Source of the DNA: Alteraquisediminimonas sediminicola
Lineage (GTDB): Bacteria; Pseudomonadota; Alphaproteobacteria; Sphingomonadales; Sphingomonadaceae
Assembly: GCF_019740335.1 (NCBI RefSeq)
Contig: NZ_JAHXZS010000001.1
Coordinates: forward strand, 1,116,001 to 1,180,000
Direction: 5' to 3'
Length of the DNA stretch: 64,000 nucleotides
Of this stretch, positions 57,306-64,000 are shown one piece after another (position 1 is the first letter of the stretch; every line of letters starts with the position of its first letter). A model generated the notes under the pieces. The model worked only from the letters and a program-made list of their open reading frames with translations. It did not search any database and had not been told where the DNA came from. Made by a program: the position numbers and the translations under genes.

Positions 57306-58808
57306 ATGTCTGCACAGCCTTCTTCCCCCATGGGCGCACCGCTCGTTCTCTTCAACAGCTTCACCCGCGAAGCCGCGCCTTTCACGCCGATCGATCCGGC
57401 GATGGTGCGGATGTATAGCTGCGGGCCGACGGTCTATTCCTTTGCCCATCTCGGCAATCTGCGCGCCTATGTCTTTACCGATACGCTGCGCCGGGTGATG
57501 GAATATAAGGGCTATAACGTCACCCATGTGATCAACATCACCGATGTCGGCCATCTCACCTCTGATGCCGATAGCGGCGACGACAAGATGGAAGCGGCGG
57601 CGAAAAAGACCGGCAAATCGATCTGGGACATTGCCGCTTTTTACACCGATGCGTTCAAGCAGGACATTCACCGGCTGAATATCAAAGACCCATCGCGCTG
57701 GTCGGTCGCGACCGAACATGTCGATGACATGATCCATTACGCCGAAAAAATCGCGCCCGAACATTGCTACACGCTCGATTCCGGCCTGTATTTCGATGTC
57801 TCGACCCTGCCGGAATATGGCAAGCTCGCGGGTGCGGCGACTCATGATGCGACCCCGGTCGAAAGCCGGATCGACCCCGTCGATGGCAAGCGCCACCCGC
57901 AAGATTTCGCGATCTGGCGGGCATCGCCCAAGGATGAACAGCGCCAGATGGAATGGGACAGCCCCTGGGGCAAGGGCGCGCCGGGCTGGCATCTCGAATG
58001 CTCGGTAATGAGCATGAAATATCTGGGCGAACAGTTCGACATTCATACCGGCGGCATCGACCATCGCGAAATCCATCATTGCAATGAAATCGCGCAGAAT
58101 CAGGCCTTCACCGGATCGACCAAGACCGGCGCGAATTATTGGATGCACAATAATTTCCTCGTCGATCGCGATGGCAAGATGTCGAAATCCAAGGGCGGTT
58201 TCTCCACCCTGCAATCGGTGATCGACCGGGGCATTCACCCGCTCGCCTATCGCCTGTTCTGTATTTCGGCGCATTATCGTTCGGAACTCGAATTTTCGGG
58301 CGACAATGTCGCCGCCGCGCTGACCCGGTTGAAACGACTGGTGATGGGCGTATCCGCCCTGCGCGATCGGGCCGAAGGGACGATCTGGCAGACTTACGAT
58401 CGCACGGCGCTGGAAGCTGGCCTGCCTGCCGCCGCCATTGATGCCCTCACCCGCTTCGATGCGGCGATTGCCGATGATCTGATGCTGCCCCGTGCCCTGC
58501 CGCTGGTGGAGGAAGTGCTGAGCATGAAGAAGATCAGCGTCGATGATCGGCTAAGGGCCATCGCCTCGATGGATCTGGTGCTCGGTCTCAACCTGATGAC
58601 GATCAACCGCGCAGGCCTCCGTGTTCGCCCGGCGGATGCACAAATCACCGAAGACGAGATCAACGCGATCCTTGACCAGCGCAAACAGGCGCGGGCCGAT
58701 AAGGATTATGCGGAATCCGACCGGCTGCGCGATGCGCTCGCCGCCAAGGGTGTGGAGGTCATGGACGGCGATCCGCTCGGCTGGGACTGGGCGCTCCATC
58801 TGGGGTGA
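57306..58808 (+). CDS. cysS: Cysteine-tRNA ligase
   Basis: A 500-residue class I synthetase. The zinc/HIGH region has RMYSCGPTVYSFAHLGNLRA (HLGN for HIGH), followed by HVINITDVGHLTSDADSGDD. The second zinc Cys is in GWHLECSVMS, FDIHTGGIDHREIHH is present, and KMSKSKGGFST is the KMSKS loop. The ATG at 57306 (MSAQPSSPMG) has AAGG upstream; an ATG at 57267 would lie inside the leader hairpin. R-element R5 follows its stop. Confidence 0.96.
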   Translation: MSAQPSSPMGAPLVLFNSFTREAAPFTPIDPAMVRMYSCGPTVYSFAHLGNLRAYVFTDTLRRVMEYKGYNVTHVINITDVGHLTSDADSGDDKMEAAAKKTGKSIWDIAAFYTDAFKQDIHRLNIKDPSRWSVATEHVDDMIHYAEKIAPEHCYTLDSGLYFDVSTLPEYGKLAGAATHDATPVESRIDPVDGKRHPQDFAIWRASPKDEQRQMEWDSPWGKGAPGWHLECSVMSMKYLGEQFDIHTGGIDHREIHHCNEIAQNQAFTGSTKTGANYWMHNNFLVDRDGKMSKSKGGFSTLQSVIDRGIHPLAYRLFCISAHYRSELEFSGDNVAAALTRLKRLVMGVSALRDRAEGTIWQTYDRTALEAGLPAAAIDALTRFDAAIADDLMLPRALPLVEEVLSMKKISVDDRLRAIASMDLVLGLNLMTINRAGLRVRPADAQITEDEINAILDQRKQARADKDYAESDRLRDALAAKGVEVMDGDPLGWDWALHLG

Positions 58809-58812
58809 GGAA

Positions 58813-58920
58813 AACCAACGGCGGCATCGCCGCCGCAAGCGCGAACGCGCGCCCGAGCTTATTGCGAGGAAGCCAAGCGGGCGGATGCCCGCGCCCGGCG
58901 CCTGAGGGACAAAACAAAAA
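58813..58920 (+). repeat. R-element, half copy of type A (R5)
   Basis: Hairpin 1 is CGGCG GCAT CGCCG, hairpin 2 GCGCG AA CGCGC and hairpin 4 GCGGGC GGAT GCCCGC, with the outer tail GAGGGACAAAACAAAAA. It starts 5 bp after the cysS stop, in the orientation opposite to R2 and R3 relative to the upstream gene. Confidence 0.9.
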
Positions 58921-59031
58921 CGCGGGACTAAAACAAAACACCGCCTCGTTCACTGTGATCGAAAACCATCATCATCGCCGTTACCGCTATTTCTTGCCCT
59001 TGGCGGCGGCTTCACGTAAAGCCGCGCCATT

Positions 59032-60405
59032 ATGACTAAAAACTGGACCACAGAAAGCTGGAAGGCGTTTGAAGCGCGCCAGCTCCCGACCTACCCCGAT
59101 CAGGCCGCGCTGTCGGCGGCGGAAGCGACTCTGTCGAACTATCCGCCGCTCGTTTTTGCTGGTGAAGCCCGTGATTTGAAGACCGAGCTGGCACAAGTCT
59201 CGGCGGGCAAGGCGTTCCTGTTGCAAGGCGGCGATTGCGCCGAAAGCTTCGCCGATTTCCATCCCAACACGATCCGCGACACCTTCCGCGTGCTGTTGCA
59301 GATGGCGGTGGTGCTGACCTATGCGTCGAAATTGCCGGTGGTGAAGGTCGGGCGCATGGCCGGCCAGTTCGCCAAGCCGCGTTCCGCCGATATGGAAACC
59401 AAGGGCGATGTGTCGCTCCCGTCCTATCGCGGCGACATCATCAACGACATCGCCTTCACCTCGGCCTCGCGCACGCCGGACCCGGAACGGATGATCCGCG
59501 CCTATAGCCAGTCGGCGGCGACGCTGAACCTGCTGCGCGCCTTTGCGCAGGGCGGCTATGCGAACCTGCATCAGGTCCATCGCTGGACGCTCGATTTCAT
59601 GGGCCGCAGCCCATGGGCCGAGAAATTCCAATCGGTCGCGGATCGCATCGGCGATGCGCTCGACTTCATGGCGGCATGCGGGATCAACGAGAACACCGTG
59701 CCGCAGTTGAAGGGCACGCAATTCTTCACCAGCCATGAAGCGCTGCTGCTCCCTTATGAGCAGGCGCTGACCCGGCAGGATTCGCTGACCGGCGATTGGT
59801 ATGACACCAGCGCCCATATGCTGTGGATCGGCGACCGCACCCGCTTTGAAGGGTCGGCCCATGTCGAATTCCTGCGCGGCATCGGCAACCCAATTGGCCT
59901 GAAATGCGGCCCGAGCCTTGATCCGGATGCTCTGTTGCGGATGCTCGACATACTCGACCCGAATCGCGAACCGGGCCGGATCACGCTGATCACGCGCTAT
60001 GGTTCGGACAAGATCGAACAGCATCTGCCGACCCTTGTCCGCGCCATCAAGCGCGAAGGTCGTCCGGTCGTCTGGTCTTGCGATCCGATGCACGGCAATG
60101 TCATCTCGGCGGCCAATGGCCTGAAAACCCGTCCGTTCGACCGCATCCTGTCGGAAGTGCGCAGCTTCTTCGCCGTCCATCGGGCGGAAGGGACGCATGG
60201 CGGCGGCATTCACGCCGAAATGACCGGGCTGAACGTCACCGAATGCACCGGCGGCGCAATCGACATCACCGAAGAGGGGCTGAGCGCGCGCTATGAAACG
60301 CAGTGCGATCCGCGCCTCAATGCCGGGCAGAGCATCGAACTCGCCTTCCTGTTGGCGGACATGCTCAATCAGGAAATGAAGGAGCGAGAACAGGTCGCGG
60401 CCTGA
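59032..60405 (+). CDS. 3-deoxy-7-phosphoheptulonate (DAHP) synthase, class II
   Basis: A 457-residue plant-like class II DAHP synthase, which condenses phosphoenolpyruvate and erythrose 4-phosphate to open the shikimate pathway. [60 protein letters not shown] and [10 protein letters not shown] are conserved blocks. It starts at the ATG at 59032 after R5; no strong ribosome binding site is visible. Confidence 0.95.
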   Translation: MTKNWTTESWKAFEARQLPTYPDQAALSAAEATLSNYPPLVFAGEARDLKTELAQVSAGKAFLLQGGDCAESFADFHPNTIRDTFRVLLQMAVVLTYASKLPVVKVGRMAGQFAKPRSADMETKGDVSLPSYRGDIINDIAFTSASRTPDPERMIRAYSQSAATLNLLRAFAQGGYANLHQVHRWTLDFMGRSPWAEKFQSVADRIGDALDFMAACGINENTVPQLKGTQFFTSHEALLLPYEQALTRQDSLTGDWYDTSAHMLWIGDRTRFEGSAHVEFLRGIGNPIGLKCGPSLDPDALLRMLDILDPNREPGRITLITRYGSDKIEQHLPTLVRAIKREGRPVVWSCDPMHGNVISAANGLKTRPFDRILSEVRSFFAVHRAEGTHGGGIHAEMTGLNVTECTGGAIDITEEGLSARYETQCDPRLNAGQSIELAFLLADMLNQEMKEREQVAA

Positions 60406-60421
60406 TCTCCACCTGTAGATC

Positions 60422-60458
60422 GTCGAGCCGGCCCCTCGCCGGGGGGGGCTGGCTCGAC
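60422..60458 (+). terminator. GC-rich stem-loop after the DAHP synthase gene
   Basis: GTCGAGCC (60422-60429) and GGCTCGAC (60451-60458) pair, with an inner GCCCC/GGGGC extension. It lies 17 bp past the stop. No U-tract follows, so it may stabilise or pause rather than end the transcript. Confidence 0.5.
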
Positions 60459-60593
60459 CATCAGCGTTGCAAATTTTGCAGCGCAGCAATTTTGACATTC
60501 CCCAAACGGCCTGTGATCGCTATGAGCCGGGGCGTCGGTAATATTGCTACGCAATGTCGTCGGCCACAGATTCACAAGTAAAAGGTTTTTCCC

Positions 60594-61127
60594 GTGAGAA
60601 TTGATATGATCCCGGTCGGCCCGAATCCGCCCGAAGAACTCAACGTCATCATCGAAGTGCCCACGGGCGGCGAACCCGTGAAATATGAAATGGACAAGGC
60701 ATCGGGCGCATTGTTCGTCGATCGCATTCTCCACACACCGATGCGCTATCCGGCCAATTATGGCTTCATCCCGCATACGTTGTGCGAAGATGGCGACCCG
60801 CTCGATGCATTGGTGATCGCGCGTTCGCCGATCATTCCGGGCGCGGTCATCCGCGTGCGTCCGGTGGGCGTGATGATCATGGAAGATGATGGCGGGATGG
60901 ATGAAAAGCTCATCACCGTGCCGGTCAACAAGACCTTCCCTTATTATGACGAAATCAACGAACATGGCGATTTGCCGCCGATCGTGACGCAGCAGATCGA
61001 GCATTTCTTCCAGCATTACAAGGATCTCGAACCCGGCAAATGGGTGAAGATCAAGGGCTGGGGCGATGCGACCGAAGCCAAGCGCATCGTGCTGGAAAGC
61101 ATCGAACGGGCTAAACAGGCTAAATAA
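60594..61127 (+). CDS. ppa: Inorganic pyrophosphatase
   Basis: A 177-residue family I pyrophosphatase. [40 protein letters not shown] and the signature [10 protein letters not shown] with metal-binding Asp residues are clear. It hydrolyses PPi and drives biosynthetic reactions. It starts with GTG at 60594 ([17 protein letters not shown], as in relatives). A perfect hairpin overlaps its last codons. Confidence 0.97.
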   Translation: MRIDMIPVGPNPPEELNVIIEVPTGGEPVKYEMDKASGALFVDRILHTPMRYPANYGFIPHTLCEDGDPLDALVIARSPIIPGAVIRVRPVGVMIMEDDGGMDEKLITVPVNKTFPYYDEINEHGDLPPIVTQQIEHFFQHYKDLEPGKWVKIKGWGDATEAKRIVLESIERAKQAK

Positions 61128-61151
61128 TTCAGCCTGTTTAGCGTTGTTTGT
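61110..61151 (+). terminator. Terminator overlapping the ppa stop codon
   Basis: GCTAAACAGGCT (61110-61121) and AGCCTGTTTAGC (61131-61142) pair perfectly around a 9-base loop that contains the TAA stop, followed by GTTGTTTGTTG. The 5' arm codes for the last residues of Ppa. Confidence 0.65.
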
Positions 61152-61388
61152 TGTTCCCGCAAGCGCCGGGCGGCGACATCCGTCGCCTTGGCTTTCCTCA
61201 CAATAAGCTCGGGCGCGCGTTCGCGCTTGCGGCGCTAAAGCGCCGTTGGTGGCAATTGTCGGGTGCAGACCTCGTCATCCCCCACCAACGGCACGCAGTG
61301 CCGCAAGGCCGAACGGCCGCCGCGCCTTATTGGCGCGAAAGCCTAAGCGGGCGGACGCCCGCGCCGGCGCTTGAGGCCTAAACAAAAT
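61144..61388. repeat. R-element, full composite copy, inverted (R6)
   Basis: The left arm is type A reversed (hairpin 4 stem GGCGAC/GTCGCC, hairpin 1 CGGCGC TTTA GCGCCG read outward). The spacer is the reverse complement of that in R3 and R4, and the right arm (61282-61388) is type B (GGCCG AA CGGCC, GCGCC TTATT GGCGC). The whole element is thus flipped relative to R3 and R4. It fills most of the 297-bp gap between ppa and the ACP gene. Confidence 0.93.
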
Positions 61389-61424
61389 TTTGCCAACATC
61401 ACCAAAGCCGTTTAAGGACGCCTG

Positions 61425-61670
61425 ATGGAAAAACGCGCTGACACATTCAATCGGGTTGCCGAACTGATCGAACCTTTCAACAAGAAAGGGGTTTCGCTGT
61501 CCGATGCCACAACCTTTGCCACCGATCTCGAATGGGACAGCCTGACCGTGATGGACTTCGTCGCCTCGATCGAGGACGAATTCGACATCATCATCACGAT
61601 GAACATGCAGGCTGAAATCGAAAATGTCGGCCAGCTGGTCGATACTGTGATCTCTGTTCAGGACAATTGA
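61425..61670 (+). CDS. Acyl carrier protein dedicated to sphingolipid synthesis
   Basis: An 81-residue carrier protein with Ser39 in FATDLEWDSLTVMDFVASIE, a valid phosphopantetheine site but with Trp before Asp-Ser rather than the usual GADS. It differs clearly from AcpP at 26756-26992. It lies 7 bp upstream of spt; this pairing in sphingolipid-making bacteria points to delivery of the acyl thioester to SPT. Confidence 0.88.
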   Translation: MEKRADTFNRVAELIEPFNKKGVSLSDATTFATDLEWDSLTVMDFVASIEDEFDIIITMNMQAEIENVGQLVDTVISVQDN

Positions 61671-61677
61671 TCCGCGT

Positions 61678-62880
61678 ATGACCGACCTGTTTTCCAAGTT
61701 CGACCCCCTGATCCAGCAGCGCGAAGATTTGCTCTCGACCGGCATCAAGGACCCGTTCTCCTTGGTCATGGAAAAGGTGATTTCCCCGACCGTCGCCTTG
61801 TGCAACGGCAAGGAAACCATCCTGCTCGGCACCTATAATTATATGGGCATGACCTTCGATCCGGACGTGCTGGCTGCTGGCAAAAAGGCGCTGGACGAAT
61901 TTGGCGCAGGGACCACCGGCAGCCGCGTATTGAACGGCACCTATAGCCCGCATCGCGACTGTGAAGAGGCGTTGAAGGAATTCTATGGCATGGATCATGC
62001 CATGGTGTTCTCAACCGGCTATCAAGCCAATCTCGGCATTATTTCAACCATGGCAAGCAAAGAGGATTACATCATCCTCGACATCGATAGCCATGCGTCG
62101 ATCTATGATGGCTGCGCCTTGGGCAATGCCCAGATCGTGCCATTCCGCCATAACGACATCGATGCGCTGGAAAAGCGTCTGAAGCGCCTGCCACCGGAAG
62201 CGGGCAAGCTCGTCGTCTTGGAAGGCGTCTATTCGATGCTGGGCGATATTGCCCCGTTGAAGGAAATGATCACCATCGCCAAGGCGCATGGCGCGATGGT
62301 GCTGGTCGATGAGGCGCATTCCATGGGCTTTATCGGGCCCAAGGGTCGCGGCGTGGCCGAAGATCAGGGCGTGCTCGATCAGGTCGATTTCGTGATCGGG
62401 ACATTCAGCAAATCTGTCGGTACGGTCGGGGGCTTCTGCGTTTCCAACCATCCGAAGTTCGAAGTGCTACGTCTGGTGTGCCGCCCTTATGTGTTCACCG
62501 CATCGCTGCCGCCCTCGGTGGTCGCGACCGCCGCCACCTCGATCCGCAAGCTGATGCACGCGGGCGACAAGCGTGCACATCTGTGGGAAAACAGCCGCAA
62601 GCTGCATAAGGGCCTGAAGGACCTCGGCTTCCAGCTCGGCACCGAAACGCCGCAATCGGCGATCATTTCGGTCATCATGCCCGATCTGGAACGCGGCGCG
62701 GCGATGTGGGAGGCGCTGCTTGATCGTGGCGTGTACGTCAACCTCGCCCGTCCGCCTGCGACGCCTGCGGGCATGACGTTGCTGCGTTGCTCGCTGTGCG
62801 CGGAACATAGCAGCGAACAGGTCGATGACATTATCGGTCGGTTCAAGGCGGCGGGTGCTGCTGCCGGGGTGCTGGGCTAA
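61678..62880 (+). CDS. spt: Serine palmitoyltransferase
   Basis: A 400-residue alpha-oxoamine synthase that condenses serine with an acyl thioester to 3-ketosphinganine. The PLP residues His139 (IDSHAS), Asp211 and His214 (VDEAHSMGF) and Lys245 (GTFSKSVGTVGGF) are each exactly 20 positions below His159, Asp231, His234 and Lys265 of the Sphingomonas paucimobilis enzyme. GTYNYMGMTFD and GTTGSRVLNGTY are also conserved. It is soluble, without a membrane anchor, like the Sphingomonas SPT. It is coupled to the ACP gene upstream. Confidence 0.96.
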   Translation: MTDLFSKFDPLIQQREDLLSTGIKDPFSLVMEKVISPTVALCNGKETILLGTYNYMGMTFDPDVLAAGKKALDEFGAGTTGSRVLNGTYSPHRDCEEALKEFYGMDHAMVFSTGYQANLGIISTMASKEDYIILDIDSHASIYDGCALGNAQIVPFRHNDIDALEKRLKRLPPEAGKLVVLEGVYSMLGDIAPLKEMITIAKAHGAMVLVDEAHSMGFIGPKGRGVAEDQGVLDQVDFVIGTFSKSVGTVGGFCVSNHPKFEVLRLVCRPYVFTASLPPSVVATAATSIRKLMHAGDKRAHLWENSRKLHKGLKDLGFQLGTETPQSAIISVIMPDLERGAAMWEALLDRGVYVNLARPPATPAGMTLLRCSLCAEHSSEQVDDIIGRFKAAGAAAGVLG

Positions 62881-62918
62881 ACCCTCCACCCCTTCGCAGT
62901 TGGTGGCGCCCCTTTAAT

Positions 62919-62995
62919 TGGTGACCCCGGCGTGACTCGAACACGCAACATCCTGCTTAGAAGGCAGGTGCTCTATCCAGTTGAGCTACGGGGTC
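62919..62995 (-). tRNA. tRNA-Arg (anticodon UCU)
   Basis: Read on the minus strand: acceptor GACCCCG/CGGGGTC, D-arm GCTCAACTGGATAGAGC, anticodon stem CCTGC/GCAGG with loop CTTCTAA (anticodon TCT), T-arm GCGTGTTCGAGTCACGC and encoded CCA. 77 bases. It decodes AGA, a rare codon in this GC-rich genome. Confidence 0.97.
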
Positions 62996-63125
62996 TGCCC
63001 ATTTCCATCCGACACGGCTGCGCCGCCCGGAACGGTGTCGCCACCTTGGGGCCGTCACTGCACAAAATCATCGGCGCTGGCAATGGCTGTTTGCTAAGAT
63101 GCGAAATCACGATAGGTTCCGCGCC

Positions 63126-63890
63126 ATGATGCACCCAGATCCATCCGTGCCCGCTGACCTGCCCCAACATGTCACCGGCAATCAGATCGCCCAAAAACAA
63201 ATGCGTTATTATGACTTTGTCATGGCGGCGTTTGTGGCAATTCTGTTGCTCGCCAACATCATCGGCGCCGCAAAACGATCCGAGGTCGATCTGCCGATCA
63301 TCGGTAATTGGGCCTTTGGCGCGGGTGTGATGTTCTTTCCTTTAAGCTATATCATCGGCGATGTGCTGACCGAGGTTTATGGCTATGCCCGGGCGCGGCG
63401 CGTGATCTGGGCCGGGTTTGCGGCACTGATCTTCATGGCGTTCATGTCATGGGTCGTCGTGTCCCTGCCGCCCGCCCATGACTGGCCCGATCAGCCCGCT
63501 TATGAAGCCGTGTTCGGCAATAGCTGGCGGATCGTGCTGGCGTCGATGAGCGCCTTCTGGGTCGGCGAATTCGCCAACAGCTTTGTGCTGGCCAAGATGA
63601 AGCTCCTCACCAAGGGGCGCTTTTTATGGATGCGCACGATTGGCTCGACCGTCATCGGCCAGGGGCTGGACAGCCTGATCTTCTACCCCCTTGCCTTTTA
63701 CGGTCTGGCGGGTTGGCCGCTCGATAAATTATGGCAGGTCGTCATTTCGCAATTCATCTTTAAAACCGCATGGGAGGCGTTGCTGACGCCCGTGACCTAT
63801 GCCGTCGTCAATCACCTGAAACGGGCAGAATTGGTCGATGTCTATGATGAGGGCACCGCGTTTTCGCCTTTTGGATCAAAGGCAGGATAA
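63126..63890 (+). CDS. yhhQ: Queuosine precursor transporter (YhhQ/VUT family)
   Basis: A 254-residue inner-membrane protein with about six helices. MFFPLSYIIGDVLTEVYGYA, then RARRVIWAGFAAL is the VUT_1 signature, and STVIGQGLDSLIFYPLAFYG is the second block. E. coli YhhQ imports preQ0/preQ1 for tRNA queuosine. Start codons at 63126 and 63129 are both possible. It lies 8 bp upstream of the last gene. Confidence 0.9.
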   Translation: MMHPDPSVPADLPQHVTGNQIAQKQMRYYDFVMAAFVAILLLANIIGAAKRSEVDLPIIGNWAFGAGVMFFPLSYIIGDVLTEVYGYARARRVIWAGFAALIFMAFMSWVVVSLPPAHDWPDQPAYEAVFGNSWRIVLASMSAFWVGEFANSFVLAKMKLLTKGRFLWMRTIGSTVIGQGLDSLIFYPLAFYGLAGWPLDKLWQVVISQFIFKTAWEALLTPVTYAVVNHLKRAELVDVYDEGTAFSPFGSKAG

Positions 63891-63898
63891 GGATATCG

Positions 63899-64000
63899 AT
63901 GAGTTGGCGTGCGGAGGATTTTCGCGACCATTTTTTGAACCATGTCGGCACCAGTGAACAAGCCTTTCAATATGCGGCGCTGCTGCGGCAATTGGATCGC
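63899..64000 (+). CDS. Start of an unidentified protein, cut by the window edge
   Basis: 34 codons beginning MSWRAEDFRDHFLNHVGTSE, then QAFQYAALLRQLDR. A good AAGGA lies six bases before the ATG, and the gene is probably co-transcribed with the transporter. The fragment is helical and charged, too short to name. Confidence 0.7.
   Translation, partial: MSWRAEDFRDHFLNHVGTSEQAFQYAALLRQLDR

Noticed and set aside
58987-60498. Minus-strand frame of 503 codons opposite the DAHP synthase gene
   Set aside because: A shadow frame; the opposite strand encodes an intact conserved enzyme.

Overview
The window looks chromosomal and comes from an alphaproteobacterium of the order Sphingomonadales. The strongest evidence is a serine palmitoyltransferase (SPT) gene preceded by its own acyl carrier protein gene, the hallmark of sphingolipid-making sphingomonads. 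Other lineage signs are ChpT and GapR (alphaproteobacterial cell-cycle and nucleoid proteins), a DUF2794 gene, HisZ, an archaeal-type SerC with a candidate serC-motif leader, and the order trpT-secE-nusG-rplKAJL. Most of the window is housekeeping. I see no prophage, insertion sequence, CRISPR array or defence island.

Layout. 0-7.8 kb (minus strand): the 5' end of nagZ, rpmI-rplT-(repeat-filled gap with a broken GIY-YIG gene)-pheS-pheT, chpT, oxyR and a TauE/SafE permease. 8-16 kb: cysE and DUF2794, rlmN, lon with a sigma-32-like promoter, a DUF3089 hydrolase with ruvX, a peroxiredoxin and a small secreted protein. 16-23 kb: ilvB-ilvN-ilvC, miaA divergent from serB, and an AstD-like dehydrogenase with an altered active site. 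23-29 kb: rpsF-rpsR-rplI divergent from fabD-fabG-acpP-fabF-mltG. 29-38 kb: a marR-emrA-emrB efflux operon, topA and a membrane GGDEF/EAL protein. 38-42 kb: tRNA-Trp, secE, nusG, rplK, rplA, rplJ, rplL. 42-48 kb (minus): serC, serA, hisZ, purA, a methyltransferase and DUF1275. 49-57 kb: rplM-rpsI, small accessory genes, an orphan [2Fe-2S] subunit, a siroheme-synthase-type protein, a phosphatase, rpmJ, pyk, gapR and a Nudix protein. 57-64 kb: cysS, class II DAHP synthase, ppa, ACP-spt, tRNA-Arg, a queuosine-precursor transporter and the start of one more gene.

How the genes fit together. Serine metabolism recurs: serA, serC and serB make serine, CysE acetylates it toward cysteine, CysS charges cysteine, and SPT condenses serine with an acyl thioester. 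Fatty-acid elongation (fabD/G/F, acpP) can supply the acyl chain. Translation genes form several separate clusters with clear terminators and at least one autoregulatory leader (L10).

The most unusual content is between genes. An imperfectly palindromic repeat family, called here the R-element, occurs six times: three full copies of about 240 bp and three half copies. Its hairpin stems change sequence while keeping their pairing, and the full copies have two distinct arms in fixed polarity around a conserved spacer. A second family of ATTCCC/GGGAAT palindromes occurs at four sites. Several single-copy inverted repeats sit in leaders or between genes (nusG-rplK, before cysS, rpsF/fabD, serC leader). 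All coordinates and motifs were read by eye; no similarity search or folding program was run.
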